A stretch of 51,205 nt of DNA. It comes from Betaproteobacteria bacterium. GTDB lineage: Bacteria > Pseudomonadota > Gammaproteobacteria > Burkholderiales > Casimicrobiaceae. The position numbers were made by a program, and so were the translations under genes. Shown here one piece after another: positions 36,140-43,683 of the stretch (the first letter of the stretch is position 1; every line of letters starts with the position of its first letter). The stretch is taken from assembly GCA_005882995.1 (NCBI GenBank), contig VBCY01000050.1, positions 1 through 51,205 on the forward strand, read 5' to 3'. The notes beneath the pieces are model-generated. The model was not told the origin of the DNA. It made no database searches and saw nothing but the letters and a program-made list of their open reading frames with translations.

Positions 36140-36946
36140 CTAATGCGCGACACCGAGGTAGGCGTCGATGACCGTCTGGTTGGCGCGCACCTCGTCCGGC
36201 GTTCCGTCCCCTATCTTCTTGCCGTAGTCGAGCACTACCACGCGGTCGGAGATGTCCATCACCACGCCCATGTCGTGCTCGATCAGGACAATGGTCGTGC
36301 CGTACTGCTCATTGACGTCGAGCACGAAGCGGCACATGTCCTGCTTTTCCTCGACATTCATGCCCGCCATCGGCTCGTCGAGCAGAAGCAGCGTCGGCTC
36401 CGCGGCGAGCGCCCGGGCCAGCTCGACTCGCTTTTGCAGTCCGTAGGGCAGGCGCCCCACAGGGGTCTTGCGGATGTGCTGGATCTCCAGGAAGTCGATC
36501 ACCTCCTCGACGCGGCGCCGGTTCTCCAGTTCCTCCCGGCGTGCACGGCCCCAGTAAATGGCCTGCTCGACTAGCGTTGCCCGCATTTTGAGATTGCGGC
36601 CGCTCATGATGTTGTCGAGCACGCTCATCCCCTTGAACAGCGCGATGTTCTGAAAAGTGCGGGCGATGCCCTGCGCGGCTGCGTGGTGCGTGTTCATGTC
36701 GCGTCTCACCTGCCCGTGGAACGCGATCGTTCCCTGCTGCGGCCGGTACACGCCATTGATGACGTTGAGCATCGAGCTTTTTCCCGCGCCGTTGGGCCCG
36801 ATGATCGCCCGGATCTCATGCTCGCGGACGTCGAAGCTGATCTCGCTCAGCGCCTTGATGCCGCCGAAGGCCAGTGAAATCGAATCGAGCTGGAGAATGA
36901 TTTCGCCGACGCCTCGCTCGTTGTTCATGGACGACGAAAGGCTCAT
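36140..36946 (-). CDS. livG: Branched-chain-type ABC transporter ATP-binding protein (LivG)
   Basis: 268 aa LivG-type ATPase. Walker A GPNGAGKSS, GIARTFQNIALFKGMSVLDNI (Q-loop and LivG-specific segment), signature LPYGLQKRVELARAL, Walker B LLLLDEPMAGMN and H-loop IEHDMGVVMDISDRVVVLDYG, all intact, ending IDAYLGVAH. The ATG at 36946 overlaps the AMP-ligase stop by 4 bp (ATGA). It partners with LivF, LivH and LivM. The complete H-loop here contrasts with its loss in the iron ATPase of this window. Confidence 0.95.
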   Translation of the reverse strand: MSLSSSMNNERGVGEIILQLDSISLAFGGIKALSEISFDVREHEIRAIIGPNGAGKSSMLNVINGVYRPQQGTIAFHGQVRRDMNTHHAAAQGIARTFQNIALFKGMSVLDNIMSGRNLKMRATLVEQAIYWGRARREELENRRRVEEVIDFLEIQHIRKTPVGRLPYGLQKRVELARALAAEPTLLLLDEPMAGMNVEEKQDMCRFVLDVNEQYGTTIVLIEHDMGVVMDISDRVVVLDYGKKIGDGTPDEVRANQTVIDAYLGVAH

Positions 36947-38880
36947 GCAGCCTTGCGCGTGTCGCGCTGGCCGAACACCCGCGCTTCAGAAATCCTCAAA
37001 TCGGCCGCCACCATTCCACTGCGGCCATCCTCGAACTTCACCTGCGTCTCGATGTGCTGCACGGTCCTGCCTGCGTAGAGAGCGTCGATCAGCACGGCAT
37101 ACTTTTCTGCGATGAAGCCGCGCCGCACCTTGCGAGTGCGGGTGAGCTCGTCGTCGTCGGGATCGAGCTCTTTGTGCAATATGAGAAAGCGGCGCACCTG
37201 CGAGTCGGCAAGCTCGCCTTCCTGCGCAAGCTCGGTATTGACCTGCTCGACGCATTCACGAATCAGCTCATAGACCTCGGCTTTGGCCGCGAGATCGGTG
37301 TAGCCGGAATAGGCAATGCCACGGCGCTCTGCCCAGTTGCCGACGGAACCCATGTCGATGTTGATGAACGCGCAGACGTGGTCGCGTCCATTGCCGAAGG
37401 CCACAGCTTCCTTGATGTGCGGAAAGAACTTGAGCTTGTTCTCGATGTAATTCGGCGCGAACATCGCTCCCGTGGCGAGCTTGCCCACGTCTTTGGCCCG
37501 ATCGATGATCTTGAGCTGGCCGCCGTCGACGAAGACGCCGGCGTCTCCGGTATGGAAGAACCCGCCGGCGTCAATCGATTCTGCGGTCGCGTCGGGGCGC
37601 TTGTAGTATTCCTTGAGCAGCATCGGCCCGCGCACGAGCACTTCACCGTTGTCGCCGATCCTGATCTCGACGCCCGGCGCCGCCTCACCCACGGTGTCGA
37701 ACTTCACGCCGCCATCGGGCTGCAGACAGACGTAGGCGCAGGTCTCCGTCGATCCATAGAGTTGTTTGAGATTGACGCCGATCGAGCGGTAGAAGCGAAA
37801 CAGATCAGGGCCGATTGCGGCACCTGCCGTGTAAGCCACGCGAATCCGACTCATCCCAAGAACATTGCGTAGCGGTCCGTAGACCAGCAGGTCGCCGAGA
37901 GCGTAGCGAAGTCGGTCGATGATAGACACAGGCTTGCGGTCAACGATCTCCGGTCCGACGCGGCGCGCAACGCCGGTGAAATGGCGGAAGAGCCAGCGCT
38001 TCACCGCGCTCGCGTCCTCCATGCGAATCATCACCTGGGTCAACAGATTTTCGAAAATGCGCGGCGGTGCGAAATAGTAGGTCGGCCCGATTTCACGCAG
38101 GTCGGTCATGACGGTATCCGCAGACTCCGGACAATTGATGGTGAATCCCGCGACCAGCCATTGGGCATAGGAAAACAGATGATCACCGACCCAGGCCATT
38201 GGCAGATACGAAAGAATGCTGTCGTCGGGGGTGAGCTTGTCGAAGCTGCAACCTCCCTGTGCGGAGACGATGAAAGCGCGATGCGTCTGGCACACGCCCT
38301 TGGGCTTGCCGGTGGTTCCGGACGTGTAGAGCATGATCGAAACATCATCCGGATGGCCCTTCGCGACCTCGGCGTCGAAAAAGTCAGGATGCGCAGCGTC
38401 GTAGTGGCGTCCGTCCTCGAGCAAGCGATCGATGCTGGTGACCGCCTGATAGTTGCGCAGGCCCCGCGGATCGTCGTAATAGATGTGCTTGAGCGTCGGG
38501 ATCTCGGGCATGGCCTCGATCACCTTGTCGACCTGCTCCTGATCCTCGACGATCGCGTAGGCGATCTCGGCGTCCCCGAGCACGTAGACAAACTCGGCGG
38601 CGGGCGCATCCTGGTACATCGGCACCGCGATGCCACCGAGCGCCTGTGCGGCAGCCATCGACCAGTAGAGCCGCGGGCGATTGTCGCCGATGATCGCGAG
38701 ATGCATGCCGCGGCGAAAGCCGTGCGCCGCGAGGCCACAGGCGAGCGCGCGCACCTCGGCGGCGACCTGCGACCACGTCCAGGCCTGCCAGATGCCAAGG
38801 TCCTTTTCGCGTGTGGCGGGGCGATTGCCGCGCAGCTTCGCATGCTCGAGCAGCAATCGAGGAAACGTAGCTTCGTTCAC
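36943..38880 (-). CDS. Long-chain acyl-CoA synthetase-like AMP-binding enzyme
   Basis: 645 aa adenylate-forming acyl-CoA synthetase. Signature IMLYTSGTTGKPKGVCQTHRAF (P-loop), YLPMAWVGDHLFSYAQWL, QLYGSTETCAYVCLQ (A5), GGFFHTGDAGVFVDGGQLKIIDRAKDVGKLATGAMFAP (A7/A8, including the hinge), NYIENKLKFFPHIKEAVAFG and the C-terminal TRTRKVRRGFI. Start is the GTG at 38880, preceded by GGAGGGGGA. First gene of the Liv-type cluster, 88 bp after the tctC remnant on the same strand; its stop overlaps livG. It likely activates the transported acid. Confidence 0.93.
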   Translation of the reverse strand: MNEATFPRLLLEHAKLRGNRPATREKDLGIWQAWTWSQVAAEVRALACGLAAHGFRRGMHLAIIGDNRPRLYWSMAAAQALGGIAVPMYQDAPAAEFVYVLGDAEIAYAIVEDQEQVDKVIEAMPEIPTLKHIYYDDPRGLRNYQAVTSIDRLLEDGRHYDAAHPDFFDAEVAKGHPDDVSIMLYTSGTTGKPKGVCQTHRAFIVSAQGGCSFDKLTPDDSILSYLPMAWVGDHLFSYAQWLVAGFTINCPESADTVMTDLREIGPTYYFAPPRIFENLLTQVMIRMEDASAVKRWLFRHFTGVARRVGPEIVDRKPVSIIDRLRYALGDLLVYGPLRNVLGMSRIRVAYTAGAAIGPDLFRFYRSIGVNLKQLYGSTETCAYVCLQPDGGVKFDTVGEAAPGVEIRIGDNGEVLVRGPMLLKEYYKRPDATAESIDAGGFFHTGDAGVFVDGGQLKIIDRAKDVGKLATGAMFAPNYIENKLKFFPHIKEAVAFGNGRDHVCAFINIDMGSVGNWAERRGIAYSGYTDLAAKAEVYELIRECVEQVNTELAQEGELADSQVRRFLILHKELDPDDDELTRTRKVRRGFIAEKYAVLIDALYAGRTVQHIETQVKFEDGRSGMVAADLRISEARVFGQRDTRKAA

Positions 38881-38968
38881 TCCCCCTCCGGTGTTAGCGC
38901 GTGGACAACGAGCGCCGGCTATTCTATGTCGTTCAAGGCGACGCCGGGACAAATTCCGGCGACGACGG

Positions 38969-39878
38969 CTATTGGGCCTTGATGCCCGCCGCCTTGATCA
39001 CTTTGGCAGATTCTGCGATTTCGGTCTGCACGAACTTCTTGAATTCGGCGGGAGTCATCGGCATCGCTTCGGCGCCGAGACTGGCGAGCCGCTCCTTGAC
39101 GTCGGGCAACTGCAGCACTCGGTCGACATCCTTGTTGATCTTGTCCACCACATCAGGCGGCGTGCCTGCGGGAGATCGTCGGTACGTCGGGCAGCGCGCT
39201 CGATCGTTTCGACGTGCTTACGCCCAGGGCGACGAGCTTGCCCTCGCGCACATTGGGCAGCGCTGCGGAGATAGGCGAAAAAAAATAGCTGACGCGGCCC
39301 GCCATCGTGTCGTTCAGCGCTTCGGGGGTGCCCTTGTAGGGAACGTGCACCACGTCGATGCCGGCGGCCAGCTTGAATTTTTCCGCGTTGATGTGCGTTC
39401 CGCTTCCGGTGCCGGCGGAGCCGACATTCAGTTGTCCCGGCTTTTGCTTGGCGAGTGCAATGAGTTCCTTCACTGACTTCACGCCCAGCGAAGGCGCCAC
39501 AATGAGAACGTTGGGCTGGCCGGCCAGCGGCACGATCTCGACAAAATCCGTGGCGGTATCGTAGGAAAGTCCTGAATAGATCGACGGGTTGTACGCGTAG
39601 GCGGCCGAGTGAACGAGCAGCGTGTAGCCATCGGGCGCCGATTTGGCGACGATTCCGGCGCCGATCGTTCCTCCCGCGCCCGGCCGGTTGTCCACCACGA
39701 CCGGCTGGCCCCACATCTCCGAGAGCTTCTGACCGAAGCTGCGCGCAAGGATGTCGGTGGCACTGCCCGCGGTGAATGGAACGATCACGTGCACGGGCTT
39801 GCTTGGGTATCCCTGGCCCATCGCCAGCGGCACACAGAACCAGGCCGCAACCAAGGTAGCGGCAAAACGCAGCTTCAT
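38969..39878 (-). pseudogene. Tripartite tricarboxylate receptor (TctC/Bug) gene with frameshifting internal deletion
   Basis: Periplasmic Bug/TctC-type binding protein. From ATG 39878 (GAGGAG ribosome site upstream): signal peptide about 1-22, then YPSKPVHVIVPFTAGSATDILAR, WGQPVVVDNRPGAGGTIGAG, VNVGSAGTGSGTH-like block and GVSTSKRSSALPDVPTI. There the frame ends in SRRHAA and a stop, while the conserved C-terminus (AGTPPDVVDKINKDVDRVLQL...GIKAQ) continues in another frame to 38969. Homologues have about 18 residues (EAGVPG-type) between PTI and PAGTP, so about 53 bp are missing at 39173/39174. The remaining coding is undamaged. Confidence 0.85.
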
Positions 39879-39895
39879 TGTTGTCTCCTCGGATT

Positions 39896-40837
39896 TCATT
39901 GCAGGCCGTCGGCGACCGGCACGTTTTCGGGTTCGAGCTCCAATCCGGAAGCTTGCGCCTCGAGCACGATCAGCTTGGCGAAGTCTTCGTCGTTCATGCC
40001 ATGGCCGATGAGGGTCTGCACGATATCGCGCGTAATCGAGGCCAGCGGCATCGGAACGCCGAAGCGATGACCGGCGTCGAGTCCGAGGTCGAGATCCTTG
40101 CGCAAGAGCTCGGGTGTGAAGGTCACGCTGAAATCGAGATTGACGAGTGCCGCCGTCTTGTAGCGGGAAAACGTCGATCCCATCACGCTCTGGTTGATGA
40201 AGTCGAGGAAGGCATGGCGCGGAACCCCGGCCCTTTGTGCGAGCACCGTGATCTCGGAAAGCGACTGCGTCACCACGCCGAGAAACACGTTGTGGCAGAT
40301 CTTGACGATGCGCGAGAGCTCGCCCTCGCCAACGTAGCTTGCCGCCGGCGCAATCATCTTCAAGTAGGGAAGCGCTATGTCGAACGCCGACCGCGGTCCG
40401 GAGCAGACGAACGACAAGCGTCCCGCCTTGATCACCTTGGCGTTGCCCGACACGGGCGCCGCAAGGAGCTCGATGTCGCGAGCCTTGAGCATCTCGCGAA
40501 GCTCGGCGGACCCTTCCAGTGAAATCGACGAGCATTCCACTACCAGACGCGGCTTGCCGCTGCCGGTAAACAGCCCTGACGGACCGGCGATCACCTCCTT
40601 CACGTCGTCCCACGTCGACACCATGACGAACACGATGTCGCAAGTCGATAGCTCCGCGAGTGTCGCGGCGATCCTGGCGCCGTGCGCAGAGAGCGGCTCG
40701 GCTTTGGCGCGCGTGCGGTTCCAGACGGTGAGATCGGCGCCGGCTTTGGCGAGCCGCTCGGCCATCGCATAGCCCATGCGCCCGATGCCGATCCAGCCGA
40801 TGCGCGCGGCGCGCGCAGGCGATGAGTCAGCCGCCAC
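39896..40837 (-). CDS. 3-hydroxyisobutyrate dehydrogenase-like NAD-binding protein
   Basis: 313 aa beta-hydroxyacid dehydrogenase. N-terminal Rossmann fold IGWIGIGRMGYAMAERLAKAGADLTVWNRT; substrate-binding signature LLAAPVSGNAKVIKAGRLSFVCSG; catalytic Lys in IVKICHNVFLG; C-terminal helical domain with LRKDLDLGLD. Oxidises a 3-hydroxy acid or reduces a semialdehyde. Start GTG at 40837 overlaps the last base of the SnoaL stop (TAGTG), indicating coupling. Cluster context with a TctC-type receptor suggests a role in the same organic-acid pathway. Confidence 0.87.
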   Translation of the reverse strand: MAADSSPARAARIGWIGIGRMGYAMAERLAKAGADLTVWNRTRAKAEPLSAHGARIAATLAELSTCDIVFVMVSTWDDVKEVIAGPSGLFTGSGKPRLVVECSSISLEGSAELREMLKARDIELLAAPVSGNAKVIKAGRLSFVCSGPRSAFDIALPYLKMIAPAASYVGEGELSRIVKICHNVFLGVVTQSLSEITVLAQRAGVPRHAFLDFINQSVMGSTFSRYKTAALVNLDFSVTFTPELLRKDLDLGLDAGHRFGVPMPLASITRDIVQTLIGHGMNDEDFAKLIVLEAQASGLELEPENVPVADGLQ

Positions 40838-41214
40838 TATGCCACCGCACCGAAGGGCAGATCGATCGCGAACAGCCAGCGGCCGTCGGATTGCCGGCGC
40901 ATCACTTCCACGCTCTGCCCCGTCATGTTGGCCACCTTGCCGTCCGGTCCGGTAACGGTCAACTCCCAATTTGCAGTGACCACTGCGAGATCGCTGGTGT
41001 GTGTGATCATGCGCGGCTTGAGCGAGATCTTCGGCTTGCCAGCGATGAACTGCGCCAGCGACTCACGGATCGCTGCGGTCCCGTTTACCAGTTTGCCCGG
41101 TTGAGGCATCAGCGAGGCTTCCGGCTCGTAGAGCTCGACCAAAGCTTCGAGGTTGCCGGCGTTGAGCGCTTCGGCGAAAAGGCGGTCGATGTCTTCGGGG
41201 TTGCGTGCGGTCAT
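40837..41214 (-). CDS. SnoaL/DUF4440-like (NTF2-fold) protein
   Basis: 125 aa NTF2-fold protein. Reads NPEDIDRLFAEALNAGNLEALVELYEPEASLMPQPG, GTAAIRESLAQFIAG, MITHTSDLAVVTANWELTV and GRWLFAIDLP, the typical SnoaL-like/DUF4440 pattern. It may be a small ketosteroid-isomerase-fold enzyme or a ligand-binding partner; the substrate is unknown. ATG at 41214 has AAGGAG upstream. It lies 26 bp after the M24 stop and overlaps the dehydrogenase start by one base. Confidence 0.8.
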   Translation of the reverse strand: MTARNPEDIDRLFAEALNAGNLEALVELYEPEASLMPQPGKLVNGTAAIRESLAQFIAGKPKISLKPRMITHTSDLAVVTANWELTVTGPDGKVANMTGQSVEVMRRQSDGRWLFAIDLPFGAVA

Positions 41215-41240
41215 CGTTTGCTCCTTCAGTGGTTTAGGGC

Positions 41241-42548
41241 CTAGTACGGATTGGCGATCGGCAACTCCTCTGCCGGATACAGCGAAATGATTTTTGGCCC
41301 GCTGGGCGTCAGGATGACTTCCTCTTCGATGCGCGCCGCGGAGATGCCGTCGGTTGCCGGACAATACGTCTCCACCGCGAATACCATCCCAGCCTTGAGC
41401 TCGATCGGCTCCTTGAGCGAGTTGAGTCGCGAAATCAACGGACGCTCGTGCAGGCCGAGACCCAAGCCGTGGCAGAAGTTGAGGCCGAAAGCTTCCATCT
41501 CGCTGGAGAACCCGATCTCGGATGCTTTCGGGAATGCACGCGCGATTTTGTCCGAGCTCACTCCCGGCTTCAGCAGTGCGATGGCGCGGTCCATCCATTC
41601 ACGCGCGTAGCGGTACGCGCTTACCTGCGGCGGCGTCGCGCGGCCGACGTTGAAGGTGCGGTAGTAGCAGGTGCGATAGCCCATGAACGACTGGATGATG
41701 TCGAAGAAGGCCTGGTCTCCGGGGCGGATCAGTCGATCGGTGAAATTGTGCGGATGTGGACTGCAGCGCTCGCCGGAGATGGAATTGATCGCCTCGACGC
41801 AATCGGAACCCATGTGGTACAGGCGGCCGGTCGCGAGTGCGACGATCTCGCTCTCCCTGACTCCCGGCTTGAGCGCTTCGGCAATGTCCTGATAGACACC
41901 GTCGACCATCGCCGCAGCCATGTTGAGCAGGGTGAGCTCATCGATGTTCTTGACCTCGCGCGCTGAGAGCAGTGTCTGCTGTCCGTCACGCACTTCGATG
42001 CCGAGTTTCTGCAGCTCGAAGAGCATCGGTGGCTCGACCACGTCAAGGCCGAGCGGCATGCCCGCCACGCCCTCGGCGTCGAGAATGGACTTGATCTCGC
42101 GCGCCGCATCGCGGAACAGCGCCATGTCGCCGCCGACCGCGCCGCGCAGACCGAGCAGGCCGGCACGACAATGATCGTAGGCAAGCCAGGGCGCGTGCAA
42201 ACGGTGATGCTTTGCTGCCGAGCCGAAATCCCAGATATACGGCTCCCCGTTTCCCGTGAGCAGTGCGTAGCGAGTGAGCTTGTCGCGCGCCCATTCACCG
42301 ATCACCGTGCTGGTGATGTAGCGGATATTGTGCTGGTCGAAGCAGAGCAGTGCGCCGAGCCCCGATTGAGCCAGTGCAGCCCGCGTCCGGGCGAGGCGAT
42401 AGTCGTGAAGACGCCGGAAATTGACGCGCTCCTCGAAGTCGACTTGCGTGTGCCCGGGAGCCTGCAGCGGACGATCCCAACGGTGCTGGGGATCGATGTC
42501 GTCGGGCCGGATGATCCGCGGTTCCCTCGTATTCTTTTTCGTCTTCAC
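41241..42548 (-). CDS. M24-fold (Xaa-Pro peptidase/creatinase-like) protein with an altered metal site
   Basis: 435 aa pita-bread-fold protein. Start is a GTG at 42548 with AAGGA upstream. The catalytic-domain metal ligands can be aligned: Asp283 (FFDIIQ), His360 (NFCHGLGLGLHERP), Glu393 (FAVETYC) and Glu408 (ARIEEEV). The second Asp, expected 11 residues after the first, is Cys294 (GYRTCYYRTF). So four of five ligands remain. Possible roles are a Xaa-Pro peptidase, a non-peptidase hydrolase such as creatinase, or a DMSP-lyase-like (DddP) M24 protein; sequence alone does not decide. 58 bp after the HtrA-like gene. Confidence 0.8.
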   Translation of the reverse strand: MKTKKNTREPRIIRPDDIDPQHRWDRPLQAPGHTQVDFEERVNFRRLHDYRLARTRAALAQSGLGALLCFDQHNIRYITSTVIGEWARDKLTRYALLTGNGEPYIWDFGSAAKHHRLHAPWLAYDHCRAGLLGLRGAVGGDMALFRDAAREIKSILDAEGVAGMPLGLDVVEPPMLFELQKLGIEVRDGQQTLLSAREVKNIDELTLLNMAAAMVDGVYQDIAEALKPGVRESEIVALATGRLYHMGSDCVEAINSISGERCSPHPHNFTDRLIRPGDQAFFDIIQSFMGYRTCYYRTFNVGRATPPQVSAYRYAREWMDRAIALLKPGVSSDKIARAFPKASEIGFSSEMEAFGLNFCHGLGLGLHERPLISRLNSLKEPIELKAGMVFAVETYCPATDGISAARIEEEVILTPSGPKIISLYPAEELPIANPY

Positions 42549-42606
42549 GCAATTCCTTTGGACGACGCGGGCGGTGTAACAGGCAATAAAGATGTCGGTG
42601 CGCGAC

Positions 42607-43581
42607 CTACTGCAGTGCGGGCTTGCGAAGGTAGTCGCCGCGATCCGCCGAGCGGACTTTGAGCCTCACCACATCGGCGTTGCGGGCGAGCGTCAGCGGC
42701 ACTTCCACGCCGGCGCTGCCGAGTCGCCACGTTTTGCGAAACAGCTCGGCTAAGCTGGAAGCGCGTTCGCCAGCCACTTCCAGCAGCACATCGCCGGGGA
42801 GCACGCCGGCATTCTCGGCGGGACCTCCCTTGGCGAGCCCGCCGACGATCAAATTCTCGTCGGTTTCCGCCGCATACAGCCCCAGCCAAGGTCGCGCCGG
42901 CCGCGGATTGCGACCGAAGCGCAGCAGGTCATCCAGAATCGGCTCAAGGAGGTCGGTGGGCACAAACATATTCGCCTGGACGCGCTCCCCGCCGATCGCC
43001 TGCTCCACGAAGAGCGAGCCTATCCCCACCAATCGTCCTGCGGAATCGAGCATGGCTGCACCGCCCCACTGCGGGTGCGGAGGTGCGGTGAAAAGCGCCT
43101 CGTCGAGCAGATATTCCCAGTAGCCGGCGAACTCGCGCTTGGCGATGAGCTGCGCTTTGAGCGCATGCGCGCGGCCGCCATGTCCAACGATGGTCACGGG
43201 ATCGCCTACCGACAGCGCCGCCGCTTTGCCGCGGGCGAGCCATGGTGTTCCCAGACGACCCAGAGGCTGCGCAAGTCCGAAGCCGGTCGCAAAATCGTAG
43301 GCGACGGCATGGCCGCGGACGATTGTTCCATCGTTCGCGGTGAGCCAAAGCGAGTCCGCCTCCGTGATCAGATAGCCAATGGTGAGCACTAGGCCATCGT
43401 CTCCGATCACCACGCCGTATCCCGCCCGCTCCGTTCCCAGGATAGGTGCAGTGAATGCATCGCCCGGAATGTCGGCTCTCAAAAGAACGACCGAATCGAG
43501 CGCCGATTGAAGATTGAAACTGAGTTCTTCCGGCTGCGGCCGAAGCTGCTCCGGAAATGACCACTCACTCGATTCAGCCAT
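42607..43581 (-). CDS. HtrA/DegP-like protein with PDZ domain but no catalytic triad
   Basis: 324 aa. The trypsin-like fold is recognisable (YGVVIGDDGLVLTIGYLITEAD; AYDFATGFGLAQPL; VGDPVTIVGHGG; WGGAAMLDSAGRLVGIGSL), followed by a PDZ domain (about 232-315: PWLGLYAAE, GLAKGGPAENAGVLPGDVLLEV). Aligning to DegP, His is Tyr70 (TIGYLI for TNNHVV), Asp is Gly100 (TGFGLAQ for SDIALIQ) and Ser is Trp172 (QWGGAAM for NSGGAL). It cannot be a serine protease in the usual way. No signal peptide is evident. It probably acts as a binding or scaffold protein. First gene of the 43.6-39 kb minus-strand group. Confidence 0.85.
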   Translation of the reverse strand: MAESSEWSFPEQLRPQPEELSFNLQSALDSVVLLRADIPGDAFTAPILGTERAGYGVVIGDDGLVLTIGYLITEADSLWLTANDGTIVRGHAVAYDFATGFGLAQPLGRLGTPWLARGKAAALSVGDPVTIVGHGGRAHALKAQLIAKREFAGYWEYLLDEALFTAPPHPQWGGAAMLDSAGRLVGIGSLFVEQAIGGERVQANMFVPTDLLEPILDDLLRFGRNPRPARPWLGLYAAETDENLIVGGLAKGGPAENAGVLPGDVLLEVAGERASSLAELFRKTWRLGSAGVEVPLTLARNADVVRLKVRSADRGDYLRKPALQ

Positions 43582-43683
43582 AAGCTTTCAATAGTTGGAT
43601 AGGGATATCGCGGCAGAGCGCTTTGCATCTTACGCGGATGCGGGTTGAGAACACGTTAGCACTCTGGTCCTTGTCAATGATCT

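Noticed and set aside
39153-40643. Long minus-strand frame covering the dehydrogenase and the TctC start
   Set aside because: Upstream of 39878 it reads the dehydrogenase gene out of frame; only the TctC part from ATG 39878 is real.
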